From Flavobacterium sp. ACN2 (lineage in GTDB: Bacteria; Bacteroidota; Bacteroidia; Flavobacteriales; Flavobacteriaceae), in the NCBI RefSeq assembly GCF_002303885.1, contig NZ_MRCM01000021.1, positions 48,753 to 112,752 on the forward strand: a stretch of 64,000 nucleotides of DNA, written 5' to 3'. Positions 25,389-34,252 of this stretch are shown here, piece by piece. The number at the start of each line of letters is the position of its first letter. Position 1 is the stretch's first letter. The translations under genes and the position numbers were made by a program. The notes beneath the pieces were generated by a model. It made no database searches and was not told the origin of the DNA. It worked only from the letters and a program-made list of their open reading frames with translations.

Positions 25389-26831
25389 ATGAAAAAATTA
25401 ATCCTCTCAATAACAGCATTGTCATTATTTATGACAAGCTGTGTAAGTGATGATCCTACATACAACAATGACCAGGACAAATCTTACGATGTGCCTTCTG
25501 AGACGCTTTTCACAAATGCTGAAAAAGAGTTGACAGATCAACTAGTAACTCCAAGTGTTAACTTAAGTATCCTAAGATATGCATCTCAATATTGGGCTGC
25601 AACTCAATACAATACAGAAGCTAGATTCAATATTACTACAAGAAGAATTGGAGACGGACACTGGAATGCATTATATAGAAGTACATTAGGAAACTTACAA
25701 ACTTCAAAAGAAGTAATTTTAACTGAAGCTGGTGATCCAACTGTGCAAAAAAATAAAATTGCTTTAATTGAAATCCTTCAAGTTTACACTTTCCAAGTTT
25801 TAGTGGATACTTATGGAGATGTTCCTTATACTGACGCATTAAAAGTAAAAGAAGTAATTTTACCTAAATACGAAGATGATGCAGCTATTTATCCTAAATT
25901 AATCACTAGATTAGATGCGGCTATTGCTCAATTAGATACTAGTGCTGATTCTTTTGGTTCTGCTGACTTTATCTATGGAGGTGATGTAGCAAAATGGAAA
26001 CTTTTTGCTAACACTTTGAAATTAAAAATTGGTTTGAATTTAGCTGATGCTGATGCTGCACTTTCTAAAAGTACAGTTGAAAGCGCTTACAACGCTGGAG
26101 TTATCTTAAACAATACAGAAAATGCAACTTTTGACTATCCAGGAGCTGCTCCAATGTACAATCCTATCTTTGCTAACTTAGTAGCTAGTAACCGTAATGA
26201 CTTCGTTGCTTCTGAAACTATTGTTAATGAAATGAACGCTTTGGAAGATCCAAGAAGAGCTATTTATTTCAATGCAATGCCTGACGGATCTTACAAAGGA
26301 GGTCTTAATGGTCCAACTAACGTTTACCAAAATTTCTCTGCTATTGGAGATAAGTTAAAAGCTGCTGATTTCCCAGGTTTATTAGCTGAGGCTACTGAAT
26401 CTAACTTCTACTTAGCTGAAGCTGCTGCAAGAGGATATGCTGTTGGAAATACTGCTGAGTACTACTATAACAGAGCGATTACTGCTTCTTTTGAAAACTG
26501 GGGAATTGCAAGTGAAGCTGCTGCTTACTTAGCTAAACCAGAAGTAGCTTATGCTACTGCTTCAGGAACAACTTACAAAGAAAAAATCGGTAAACAAGCT
26601 TGGATTGCTTTCTTCAACAGACCATTCGAGTCTTGGAACTCTTACAGAAGATTAGATTTCCCTGCTTTAGTTGCACCTGCTAACGCTGTTGCTGCTGCTG
26701 AAGGAGAAATTCCAAAACGTTACACTTATCCAATCAACGAGCAAACAGTAAACAATGCAAATTGGGCTGCTGCTTCTACTGCAATTGGAGGAAACAAACT
26801 TAAAGTTCACGTTTTCTGGGATAAATTCTAA
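25389..26831 (+). CDS. SusD/RagB-family surface lipoprotein
   Basis: Ligand-binding lid for the SusC partner. 480 aa. Lipoprotein signal with Cys18 (FMTSC), followed by V-S-D-D; acidic residues just after the Cys act as a surface-export signal in Flavobacteriia, so it should face outwards. The helical SusD core shows TPR-like segments (IEILQVYTFQVLVDTYGDVP), and the sequence looks closest to the shorter SusD-like_2 group. It ends in a terminator 25 bases past the stop. Codon use is as biased as in the SusC gene. Confidence 0.9.
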   Translation: MKKLILSITALSLFMTSCVSDDPTYNNDQDKSYDVPSETLFTNAEKELTDQLVTPSVNLSILRYASQYWAATQYNTEARFNITTRRIGDGHWNALYRSTLGNLQTSKEVILTEAGDPTVQKNKIALIEILQVYTFQVLVDTYGDVPYTDALKVKEVILPKYEDDAAIYPKLITRLDAAIAQLDTSADSFGSADFIYGGDVAKWKLFANTLKLKIGLNLADADAALSKSTVESAYNAGVILNNTENATFDYPGAAPMYNPIFANLVASNRNDFVASETIVNEMNALEDPRRAIYFNAMPDGSYKGGLNGPTNVYQNFSAIGDKLKAADFPGLLAEATESNFYLAEAAARGYAVGNTAEYYYNRAITASFENWGIASEAAAYLAKPEVAYATASGTTYKEKIGKQAWIAFFNRPFESWNSYRRLDFPALVAPANAVAAAEGEIPKRYTYPINEQTVNNANWAAASTAIGGNKLKVHVFWDKF

Positions 26832-26856
26832 TTTATTCTAAAAACAATTATATCAA

Positions 26857-26887
26857 ACCGCTCTGTTAATACAGGGCGGTTTTTTTA
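26857..26887 (+). terminator. terminator after the SusC/SusD pair
   Basis: ACCGCTCTGT (26857-26866) pairs with ACAGGGCGGT (26871-26880) with one G-U pair and a TAAT loop, followed by seven T. It closes the SusC-SusD transcript. Confidence 0.9.
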
Positions 26888-26902
26888 TATAAACATATTA
26901 CC

Positions 26903-26910
26903 TATATTTG
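26903..26910 (+). promoter_or_regulatory. TAnnTTTG box directly before rlmB
   Basis: TATATTTG with only 4 bases before the ATG at 26915. A start of transcription at the usual distance would fall on or next to the ATG, implying a leaderless mRNA. No good TTG lies 17-23 bases upstream, so support rests on the -7 box. Confidence 0.5.
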
Positions 26911-26914
26911 TCCA

Positions 26915-27649
26915 ATGGAAAAAGAACATCAAATATTTGGCATTAGAGCCATCATAGAGGCAATTCAAGCAGGAAAAGAAGTAGACAAAGTTTTTATACA
27001 GAAAGACATTTCTGGTGAGCTTATGAAGGATTTAATGAAGGTAATGAAACGTGCAAACGTTAACTTCTCTTATGTACCTGTAGAAAAACTAAACCGCCTT
27101 ACTCCAAATAATCACCAAGGTGCAGTAGCAACCATCTCTCCTATTGGTTTTATTGATTTAGAACATTTAGTTGAGTCTACGATTGAGTCAGGCCAAAAAC
27201 CTCTTTTTCTAATATTAGATCAGGTTTCAGACGCTAGAAATTTTGGTGCTATTATTAGAACAGCTGAATGTACTGGTGTAAACGGAATTATTATACAAAA
27301 AGCAGGGTCGGCTCCCGTTAATGGAGATACAGTTAAGACTTCTGCTGGAGCAGTATTCAATGTGCCTATTTGCAAAGTTGAACATATAAAAGATGCGATC
27401 TTTTACTTGCAAGGTTCTGGAGTAAAAACAGTTGCTGCAACTGAAAAAACAGATCAAAACATATACGACATATCACTAACAGAACCATTGGCTATTATTA
27501 TGGGATCTGAAGATCGAGGAATAAACCCTTCTGTTTTAAAAATAGTTGACGAAAAAGCCAAATTGCCAATGTTCGGTACAATTGGATCATTAAACGTATC
27601 TGTAGCCTGTGGCGCTTTTCTATACGAAGCTGTTCGCCAAAGAACCTAA
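26915..27649 (+). CDS. rlmB: 23S rRNA (guanosine-2'-O-)-methyltransferase, TrmH/SpoU family
   Basis: SPOUT methyltransferase that methylates the ribose of G2251 (E. coli numbering) in the 23S P loop. 244 aa. N-terminal substrate-binding domain (about 1-80, starts MEKEHQIFGIRAIIEAIQAG), then the knotted domain with motif 1 LDQVSDARNFGAIIRTAECT, motif 2 IIMGSEDRGI and motif 3 GSLNVSVACGAFLYEA. The start is fixed by the ATG 4 bases after a -7 promoter box. It stands alone between the SusCD terminator and the DUF2490 gene. Confidence 0.93.
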   Translation: MEKEHQIFGIRAIIEAIQAGKEVDKVFIQKDISGELMKDLMKVMKRANVNFSYVPVEKLNRLTPNNHQGAVATISPIGFIDLEHLVESTIESGQKPLFLILDQVSDARNFGAIIRTAECTGVNGIIIQKAGSAPVNGDTVKTSAGAVFNVPICKVEHIKDAIFYLQGSGVKTVAATEKTDQNIYDISLTEPLAIIMGSEDRGINPSVLKIVDEKAKLPMFGTIGSLNVSVACGAFLYEAVRQRT

Positions 27650-27701
27650 AAACACATTGAGAGATTAAGATGCGAATGAAATAATTAAATACCTTTAATT
27701 A

Positions 27702-28505
27702 ATGCTTTCAAAATCTAATTCAAAATCAAAAGTTACAATATTCCGCTGCCTGTTTGTAATTTTACTAATTACAAACAGCTACGGACAAAATACTACGTAC
27801 AATCAATTTTGGAATGAAATTCAGTTCAACCAAACTTTAAGCAAAAAATGGGCCACAGAAATAGATTTTGCATCAGCCTACAGTGGAACAGAATCTTCAT
27901 CAAACTTATTTGAGAACACAATACAAAGATCTATTAGAGGCTGGGGACATTATTACTTTTCTCCAAGATGGAAGTTTTCTGCTTTCATCGCCTATTTCAA
28001 CAATAGAGATGTTCCCGAAATTGGTCAGTTCGAATCTCCAGAAACACGATTTGCTCTTCAAGGTATTTATTACTTTCATAAAACCGGATATACTTTAAGC
28101 ACAAGAATGCGTGCTGAATTCCGTCATATGAGAAATGAAGATGATGATTATGAAAATGTTTTTCGATATAGACAGCAAATTAAATATATACAACCAATCA
28201 ATAGTAAAATATTAAGAAGCGGTGTTGTATATGCAATTGCATCAGACGAGCTTTATTTCAAATCTGGAGCAAAAGTTACTGGTGAAAGTTTCTTTGATCG
28301 GAATCGTTTAAATATTGGAGCTGGATATTTATTTTCGGATGATATTCAGGTTGAACTAACCTATTGCAATGAATATCTTCCCCGGAACAGCGGAAATCAA
28401 ACAACCAACGCAGCCTCGCTTACTCTAACATTCAATAATCTTATTAGGAACCTTAAGAAGAAAATCGAAGCCAAAAAGCATCCTGAAATGAAGGATGAAG
28501 AATAA
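27702..28505 (+). CDS. DUF2490-family outer-membrane protein
   Basis: 267 aa. Signal peptide of about 28 residues ending TNSYGQ, then alternating beta-strand sequence rich in aromatic residues (WNEIQFNQTLSKKWATEIDF, RGWGHYYFSPRWKFSAFIAY, GYTLSTRMRAEFRHMRNEDD), typical of the DUF2490 barrel family of Bacteroidota, and a charged C-terminal tail KKKIEAKKHPEMKDEE. Function unknown. It ends exactly one base before the stop of the convergent gene at 28506, so the two 3' ends abut without a separate terminator. Confidence 0.8.
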   Translation: MLSKSNSKSKVTIFRCLFVILLITNSYGQNTTYNQFWNEIQFNQTLSKKWATEIDFASAYSGTESSSNLFENTIQRSIRGWGHYYFSPRWKFSAFIAYFNNRDVPEIGQFESPETRFALQGIYYFHKTGYTLSTRMRAEFRHMRNEDDDYENVFRYRQQIKYIQPINSKILRSGVVYAIASDELYFKSGAKVTGESFFDRNRLNIGAGYLFSDDIQVELTYCNEYLPRNSGNQTTNAASLTLTFNNLIRNLKKKIEAKKHPEMKDEE

Positions 28506-29018
28506 TTAATTTTCTTCTTTCTTTAAAAAACATTTAAGCTGTTCGACAATAGCGTCTTTGTGAAGCTTAAAGTTATAGCTCCTAACAAATTCAGTTCCTT
28601 GCATATTGATTTCAGCACTAATAGCTTCGTAATTAGAAAACGCTTCAAGATCCTTATTGTCTATCAAATAGAGAACTTGCATTATAGAATCGTTACGCCG
28701 ATATTGTGTATCGTAATGCGCTAAATTATATGTTTTATTATCCGCCAAATGAATTATTAAATCATCTTTGATCTTTTTTCCAACTTTCTTTTCTGGAAAC
28801 GGTGTGGGCTGCAGTGCAACAAAATAATTCTCTTTATCTGTAACAATATTAATTTTCAACGATTTTGATTTCGTAGTATAAAAAACTGCTGGCTCAAAAT
28901 AATAAATCATACTACCATCTGCCTGTACCCTATTTTTTATTTCACATTGAGCAATTCCTTTCCCAGTAAAAACAAGACTAAAAAACAAAAGTAGAAACTT
29001 CATTTTCATAATGCTCAA
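28506..29018 (-). CDS. secreted protein of unknown function
   Basis: I do not recognise the family. 170 aa with a clear signal peptide (KFLLLFFSLVFTGKGIAQ) and a mature part of mixed strands and helices with two Cys (CEIKNRV at its start and LKCFLKKEEN at the end) that could pair. It is probably periplasmic. The start could be any of three nearby Met (residues 1, 4, 6); MKMKFLLL at 29009 is as good as the longest. Its stop codon directly abuts the stop of the convergent DUF2490 gene. Confidence 0.6.
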   Translation of the reverse strand: MSIMKMKFLLLFFSLVFTGKGIAQCEIKNRVQADGSMIYYFEPAVFYTTKSKSLKINIVTDKENYFVALQPTPFPEKKVGKKIKDDLIIHLADNKTYNLAHYDTQYRRNDSIMQVLYLIDNKDLEAFSNYEAISAEINMQGTEFVRSYNFKLHKDAIVEQLKCFLKKEEN

Positions 29019-29066
29019 GATTAAATTGTTACTCTAACAAATTTACTTTTTTTATTTCAAAGAAAA

Positions 29067-29849
29067 TTATTCATCGGTTTCTTCTTGATCTGCTTTTTTA
29101 ACTACAATATAATTTACTGGATGACTAGACGAAAAATACTCTATCTGATCCTCTTCCTCCGCATGGGAAAAAGTAACGAAATTTCCGTTTTCATCAAAAT
29201 GCTTCATAAAAGAATCACTACTCGGATCAAAATCTGGACGTTGCCAATCGTAAACAATTGGTTTTGCATATTCGGGCGCTTTGTAAAACAATGTCAAAAC
29301 AAAACCTGTAATAAGTCCTGCCAAATGCCCTTCCCAAGAAATAGATTGATCAACATCTGGGAAAACATACCATATCATTCCGCCATAAAGCAAAATCACA
29401 GTTAAAGATAATGCCACCAATCTATAATATTTAGTTTGAATGCCCTTAAAGAAAATAAAACTAACTAAAACATAAATTAATCCGCTGGCGCCGATATGAA
29501 AATTTTCTCTTCCGACAACCCAAGTGATTAATCCCGAAAATAGAATCCCGTAGCCTATAACACCTAATGTTTGTTTTGGATAAAAAAACTGCATCGCCGC
29601 CAATAGTATTATAAGCGGAATACTATTGTTATACAAATGATCTAAATTTTCATGAATAAATGGACTGAACAAAACACCACGCAAACCAATCAAGTCTCGA
29701 GGATAAATTCCGTATCGATAAAAATCAAAATCAAAACGGATCTGAAGCCAATATACTATCCATAAAAAGAGGACAAAAAACATCGGAAGTCCAATAACCG
29801 AATTTGAAAACCTAAAATTACTGTCGTTCATATTTTTAGAAAATAACAA
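29067..29849 (-). CDS. rhomboid-family intramembrane serine protease
   Basis: Membrane protease that cuts substrates within or near their transmembrane segments. 260 aa with about six membrane helices. The catalytic Ser122 lies in HIGASGLIY (G-x-S-G) and the catalytic His175 in WEGHLAGLITG, so the dyad is intact. HLYNNSIPLIILL corresponds to the conserved H-xx-N region of TM2. The C-terminal 60 residues are a soluble acidic tail. The start may be Met1 or Met7 (MNDSNFRF at 29831). A possible promoter lies at 29873-29905. Confidence 0.9.
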   Translation of the reverse strand: MLFSKNMNDSNFRFSNSVIGLPMFFVLFLWIVYWLQIRFDFDFYRYGIYPRDLIGLRGVLFSPFIHENLDHLYNNSIPLIILLAAMQFFYPKQTLGVIGYGILFSGLITWVVGRENFHIGASGLIYVLVSFIFFKGIQTKYYRLVALSLTVILLYGGMIWYVFPDVDQSISWEGHLAGLITGFVLTLFYKAPEYAKPIVYDWQRPDFDPSSDSFMKHFDENGNFVTFSHAEEEDQIEYFSSSHPVNYIVVKKADQEETDE

Positions 29850-29872
29850 TTAACAGGACTCAAAAAACTATC

Positions 29873-29905
29873 CAAAAATATTTTACTGATATTTTGTCAT
29901 ATCAA
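29873..29905 (-). promoter_or_regulatory. possible promoter of the rhomboid gene
   Basis: On the minus strand TTG (29905-29903), 22 bases, TATTTTTG (29880-29873), 24 bases before the longest start. It fits the consensus, but the region is A/T-rich and chance matches are likely. Confidence 0.4.
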
Positions 29906-29992
29906 AATACAAAATTGTCTCAAATCAGAACAATCATTCTCTCTGCGAACTGTTTTAACTTTTGAATGAATGAAATTTAAATCTTAAAATAG

Positions 29993-30000
29993 TAATTTTG
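29993..30000 (+). promoter_or_regulatory. TAnnTTTG box directly before rarA
   Basis: TAATTTTG with five bases to the ATG at 30006, again pointing to a leaderless or near-leaderless mRNA. The nearest TTTG upstream (29961) is 28 bases away, longer than the consensus spacing. Confidence 0.45.
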
Positions 30001-30005
30001 TATTT

Positions 30006-31283
30006 ATGGAAGCACCTTTAGCAGAGCGTATTCGTCCGCAAAAATTAGAAGATTATATAAGCCAACACCATTTGGTTGGACCAACTGGTTCATTAACACA
30101 GCAAATTTCAAAAGGAATTATTCCTTCATTAATTTTCTGGGGACCTCCTGGTACAGGAAAAACAACATTGGCTCAAATTATTGCTCAGGAATCCAAAAGA
30201 CCTTTTTATATTTTGAGCGCTATAAATTCTGGCGTAAAAGATATTCGAGATGTTATAGAAAAAGCAAAACAAAGTGGCGGACTTTTTACTGCTAAAAACC
30301 CTATTCTTTTTATCGATGAGATTCATAGATTTAGCAAATCACAGCAAGATTCGCTTTTAGCCGCTGTAGAAAAAGGCTGGATTACTTTGGTCGGTGCGAC
30401 AACCGAAAATCCAAGTTTTGAAGTGATTCCTGCATTATTGTCACGTTGCCAGGTTTACATACTAAATGCATTTACAAAAGCCGATTTAGAAGCTCTTTTA
30501 CAGCGTGCAATGAGAACCGATTCCTATTTGCTGACAAAAAAAATAAATCTAAAAGAAACAGAAGCTTTATTGCGTATTTCTGGCGGTGATGGAAGAAAAC
30601 TCTTAAATGTATTTGAACTAGTCGTTAATGCTTCATCTGGCGATGAAATTACCATTACCAACGATCGTGTTTTTGAACTTGTACAGCAAAACACCGTTCT
30701 TTATGACAAAACTGGCGAACAGCACTACGACATTGTTTCTGCGTTTATTAAATCTATTCGCGGTAGCGACCCTAACGGAGCCGTTTATTGGTTGGCACGA
30801 ATGATTGAAGGCGGGGAAGAGGTGAAATTTATTGCCCGAAGAATGCTTATTTTGGCAAGTGAAGATATTGGCAATGCTAACCCAACTGCTCTTATAATGG
30901 CCAATAATACTTTTCAAGCTGTTACAACAATTGGATATCCAGAAAGCCGTATCATTTTAAGTCAATGTGCAATTTATTTGGCCACTTCACCAAAAAGCAA
31001 CGCTTCTTATATGGCAATTGGCAATGCGCAACAGCTTGTAAAACAAACTGGCGATTTGCCTGTTCCAATTCATTTGCGAAATGCTCCTACGAAACTAATG
31101 AAAGAATTAGGATACGGAGATGAATACAAGTATTCGCACGATTATGCCAATAATTTTGCTGAACAAGAATTCCTTCCAGATGCTATAAAAGAAACGGTTC
31201 TTTATAATCCTGGAAACAATTCTAGAGAGAACAGTACCCGCGAATTTTTAAAGAACCGTTGGAAAGATAAATACGGTTATTAA
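30006..31283 (+). CDS. rarA: replication-associated recombination protein A (AAA+ ATPase)
   Basis: RarA/MgsA-type clamp-loader-like ATPase that acts at stalled replication forks. 425 aa. It starts MEAPLAERIRPQKLEDYISQ, Walker A is GPPGTGKT (46-53), Walker B LFIDEIHRF (101-109), sensor ATTENPSFEVIPALLSRC, and the C-terminal tetramerisation region has LASEDIGNANPTAL and the conserved DLPVPIHLRNAPTKLMKELG. All the key residues are there. Divergent from the rhomboid gene. Confidence 0.95.
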   Translation: MEAPLAERIRPQKLEDYISQHHLVGPTGSLTQQISKGIIPSLIFWGPPGTGKTTLAQIIAQESKRPFYILSAINSGVKDIRDVIEKAKQSGGLFTAKNPILFIDEIHRFSKSQQDSLLAAVEKGWITLVGATTENPSFEVIPALLSRCQVYILNAFTKADLEALLQRAMRTDSYLLTKKINLKETEALLRISGGDGRKLLNVFELVVNASSGDEITITNDRVFELVQQNTVLYDKTGEQHYDIVSAFIKSIRGSDPNGAVYWLARMIEGGEEVKFIARRMLILASEDIGNANPTALIMANNTFQAVTTIGYPESRIILSQCAIYLATSPKSNASYMAIGNAQQLVKQTGDLPVPIHLRNAPTKLMKELGYGDEYKYSHDYANNFAEQEFLPDAIKETVLYNPGNNSRENSTREFLKNRWKDKYGY

Positions 31284-31296
31284 GCCGTATTTGTAT

Positions 31297-32049
31297 TTAG
31301 AATTTAACTACAATTTTTTCTGAAACTAATTTATCATTCTGATAAGATTCAAAGTACCATTGTCCATCTTCTTTTAAAATTAAAGAACCCTGAACGTTAT
31401 CTTTTATAGCAATATAAACATTTGGCTGAGAAGTTTTAAGAAGCTTCATAACTACCTTTGGTGTTTTATCAATCAATTGATAGCCAGATTCTGTTGGTTG
31501 CGCATATAATAAATTTGGATCTTTCAAATCTGGCGAAGATGCAGTAGCAACTGGAGTTGCAACCACAGTTGTTGCCACAGCAGCTTTTACAGGAGCAGAT
31601 GTTTTTGAATTTGCAACTGGATTTCCACTATATTTATAATGCAAAGCATAAACTGACTTAAAGGCATTGTCTAACGCTTCTTTATAAGCCACTTCATATT
31701 CTTTCTCTCTACTTTTTCCTGCTTCTGAAGTAAAAACTACTTGTCCAAAACAATCCTTAAATTGTATAATAAGTTTAGTTACCAAGAAAGCATTATCTCT
31801 TACTACATCCATATATAAAACGTGGCAACGGTCTGTATATCCCTCAGGAAGTTGTTCATTTGAATAAAAAGCTTCGAAACCACCTTTAGTCAAATTTTGC
31901 TTGCTTAAAGTTGCCAAACGATATTGATTATCAGTCTTCATAAACTCATATTTCAGAGGAATAATTACAGCTTTGTAATCATTAATAGACTGTGCAAATC
32001 CAACAACTGAACATAAAATTGCAGTAAGTAAAATTTTAATTCTCATCAT
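31297..32049 (-). CDS. secreted protein of unknown function
   Basis: 250 aa, not recognised by me. Signal peptide MRIKILLTAILCSVVGFAQ, an N-terminal domain (about 20-135) beginning SINDYKAVIIPLKYEFMKTD, an Ala/Val/Thr-rich linker (about 146-170), and a C-terminal beta-rich part with YQLIDKTPKVVMKLLKTSQP. The start overlaps the stop of the upstream phosphatase by one base (TAATG), so the two genes are probably co-translated. It converges with rarA, only 13 bases away. Confidence 0.65.
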   Translation of the reverse strand: MMRIKILLTAILCSVVGFAQSINDYKAVIIPLKYEFMKTDNQYRLATLSKQNLTKGGFEAFYSNEQLPEGYTDRCHVLYMDVVRDNAFLVTKLIIQFKDCFGQVVFTSEAGKSREKEYEVAYKEALDNAFKSVYALHYKYSGNPVANSKTSAPVKAAVATTVVATPVATASSPDLKDPNLLYAQPTESGYQLIDKTPKVVMKLLKTSQPNVYIAIKDNVQGSLILKEDGQWYFESYQNDKLVSEKIVVKF

Positions 32050-32735
32050 TATAAATATTTTTTTAGTTCTAATAAATGGTTAATTTGTTTATAATTTTCG
32101 GAAACGTCTACTCGCTTTTCATTAAAGAAAATAGCATCTATACCAGCATTTAAAGCACCATTTACATCAGCCTCAAAATCATCTCCGATCATGATACTGC
32201 TTTCTTTAGATGTATTGGCTAATTTTAATGCATAGTCAAATATAATACTATTTGGCTTTTTAACTCCAGCTAATTCCGAATTTGTAATGGTACTGAAATA
32301 TCCTCCAAGCGAAGCATTATTAATTTTCTTTTCCTGAACCTTAGCAAATCCGTTTGTTATAATATGAAGTTTGTACTTAGGCTTTAAATATTCCAAAACT
32401 TCAATTGCCCCATCAAAAAGATAATTGTTGTCGGTAAGAAACTCGATATAGTCATTGGCAATTTCCAAAATATTCTCTTCTGAAATTACATAATTCAAAG
32501 CATCAAATGAAAACTTCAAACGATTATAACGAAGCTCCTGATGTGTAATTTTATCATTCTGATACAATCTCCAACATTCTTGATTGATCGGAATATATTC
32601 TTTAATAAAATCTTGAGTAACGATTTCTTGATGCTTAGTTTTGAAAATTCGATCAAAAGCCATTTCTGAATTTTTATCAAAATCCCAAAGCGTATGATCT
32701 AAATCAAAAAAGATGTCAGTAATATTGGTGTTCAT
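32049..32735 (-). CDS. YjjG-family HAD-type nucleotidase
   Basis: HAD-superfamily phosphatase of the YjjG type, likely hydrolysing (non-canonical) pyrimidine nucleoside monophosphates. 228 aa. Motif I FFDLDHTLWD with Asp11 and Asp13, motif II ITNGF, motif III Lys in GVKKPN, motif IV MIGDDFEADV. The long helical cap lies between motifs I and II. Four bases after radC and overlapping the next gene by one base, so it is in the middle of a three-gene unit. Confidence 0.88.
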   Translation of the reverse strand: MNTNITDIFFDLDHTLWDFDKNSEMAFDRIFKTKHQEIVTQDFIKEYIPINQECWRLYQNDKITHQELRYNRLKFSFDALNYVISEENILEIANDYIEFLTDNNYLFDGAIEVLEYLKPKYKLHIITNGFAKVQEKKINNASLGGYFSTITNSELAGVKKPNSIIFDYALKLANTSKESSIMIGDDFEADVNGALNAGIDAIFFNEKRVDVSENYKQINHLLELKKYL

Positions 32736-32738
32736 GTA

Positions 32739-33428
32739 TTAAAAAATTCCTTCATCTACAAAACTATAATATTTTGATTCAGTTATAATCACATGATCTA
32801 AAACTTTAACATCTAATATTTCTCCAGCAGTTTTAATTTTCTTGGTAATTTGTTTGTCGGCATTACTCGGATCCAAACCACCTGAAGGATGATTATGACA
32901 CAAAATCAAGGCTGTAGCGCCATTTTCTAGCGCTAATTTAAAAACCAATCGTATATCTACAACTGTCCCAGCAATACCTCCTTTACTTAATTGCGATTTA
33001 TAAATCACTTTATTTGAATTATTAAGAAAAAGTACCCAAAATTCTTCATGCGGAAGTTCTCCAATAATGGGCTGCATAATATCAAAAACAGCTTTACTCG
33101 AAGTTATTTTTTTTAATTTTAAAACATCTTCTATTCTTTGTCTCCTACCCAATTCTAAAGCCGATACAATTGAAACAGCTTTTGCTTCACCTATGCCTTT
33201 AAATTTCATCAACTGAGAAATAGTCATTTTACCTAAGGCAGTTAGATTTTTGGTAGCCGCTAAAATACGCTTACTTAAAGCAACCGCAGATTCATTGCGA
33301 CTTCCAGAACCAATTAGAATAGCTAATAATTCGGCGTCACTTAAAGCATCTTTTCCTTTGAGCATTAGTTTTTCGCGAGGTTTGTCATCATCTGACCAAT
33401 TTTTTATAGCAAAATGCCCACCTTCCAT
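32739..33428 (-). CDS. radC: RadC-family JAB/MPN-domain protein
   Basis: 229 aa. N-terminal helix-hairpin-helix region with MKFKGIGEAKAVSIVSALEL (about 74-93), then a JAMM metalloprotease-type domain: His178 and His180 (CHNHPSGG), Ser188 and Asp191 (DPSNAD) give a complete H-x-H-x7-S-x2-D site. The role of RadC is uncertain; the older DNA-repair assignment in E. coli was questioned. Here it is chromosomal and leads a unit with the YjjG-type phosphatase. Confidence 0.9.
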   Translation of the reverse strand: MEGGHFAIKNWSDDDKPREKLMLKGKDALSDAELLAILIGSGSRNESAVALSKRILAATKNLTALGKMTISQLMKFKGIGEAKAVSIVSALELGRRQRIEDVLKLKKITSSKAVFDIMQPIIGELPHEEFWVLFLNNSNKVIYKSQLSKGGIAGTVVDIRLVFKLALENGATALILCHNHPSGGLDPSNADKQITKKIKTAGEILDVKVLDHVIITESKYYSFVDEGIF

Positions 33429-33532
33429 AATATTAATTTTGAAAGGCGAAGATATTAAAAAGAAGAAAAATCTTTCAAAAAATATCAGCCGTTTTTAAAA
33501 TTTCTTATCTTTAAAAATTAAATCACCTGAAA

Positions 33533-34165
33533 ATGAAACCTTTCCTTTCCTTCCTTATTTTATTATCTTTTCTCTCCTGTCGGCAAAAAGAAACTAAAAG
33601 CATCGCCGTTGCAAATTATACCGAACCCAAAACTTTTTCCGAAAGGCTATCACAAGCCGCAATTTCAATAATTGATACATCAATAGATTATGATCCTTCT
33701 TATTTTAAAATTGATTATCCAAATGGTGATATTCCAAAAAACAAAGGAGTTTGTACCGATGTAATAGTAAGATCGTATCGAATTCTAAATATCGATTTAC
33801 AAAAAGAAGTCCATGAAGATATGATTGAAAATTTTTCGCTTTATCCAAATCTAAAAAAATGGGGAATGACAAAAACCGATACCAATATAGATCACAGAAG
33901 AGTTCCTAATCTTGAAGTCTTTTTTGAGAGAAAAGGCGCTAAATTGCCTGTTACACAAAATGCTAAAGACTATAAAACTGGAGAACTTGTCACCTGGACA
34001 ATTAACAACAAACTTCCGCACATTGGTATTGTAACTAATAAAAAATCAGCTGACGGAAAACGCAATTTGATAGTCCATAATGTAGGAGGCGGACAAGTTT
34101 TGGAAGATTGCTTATTTAAATATAAAATTGTAGGACATTATAAATACGAAGAAATTTCTAATTAG
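33533..34165 (+). CDS. DUF1287-family lipoprotein
   Basis: 210 aa. Lipobox LSC with Cys16, then a DUF1287 domain: SQAAISIIDTSIDYDPSYFK, NKGVCTDVIVRSYRILNIDL with Cys74 and Asp76, and LPHIGIVTNKK with His163. The Cys/His arrangement is like papain-fold amidases (NlpC/P60-type), so it may act on the cell wall, but this is inferred. Placed just before mpl, a murein-recycling gene, though convergent to it. Confidence 0.8.
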   Translation: MKPFLSFLILLSFLSCRQKETKSIAVANYTEPKTFSERLSQAAISIIDTSIDYDPSYFKIDYPNGDIPKNKGVCTDVIVRSYRILNIDLQKEVHEDMIENFSLYPNLKKWGMTKTDTNIDHRRVPNLEVFFERKGAKLPVTQNAKDYKTGELVTWTINNKLPHIGIVTNKKSADGKRNLIVHNVGGGQVLEDCLFKYKIVGHYKYEEISN

Positions 34166-34195
34166 AAAATTTGTCAATTATATAATTCAAAAAAA

Positions 34196-34226
34196 AATGT
34201 GCCAATCATATAGCAATTGACACATT
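34196..34226 (-). terminator. terminator between DUF1287 gene and mpl
   Basis: AATGTGCCAAT (34196-34206) pairs with ATTGACACATT (34216-34226) apart from one C-A mismatch. On the minus strand a T-run follows (34198-34190), so it mainly ends mpl, and it may also serve the convergent gene. Confidence 0.7.
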
Positions 34227-34252
34227 ATCTAATTTCCAAATTGACTAATTTT

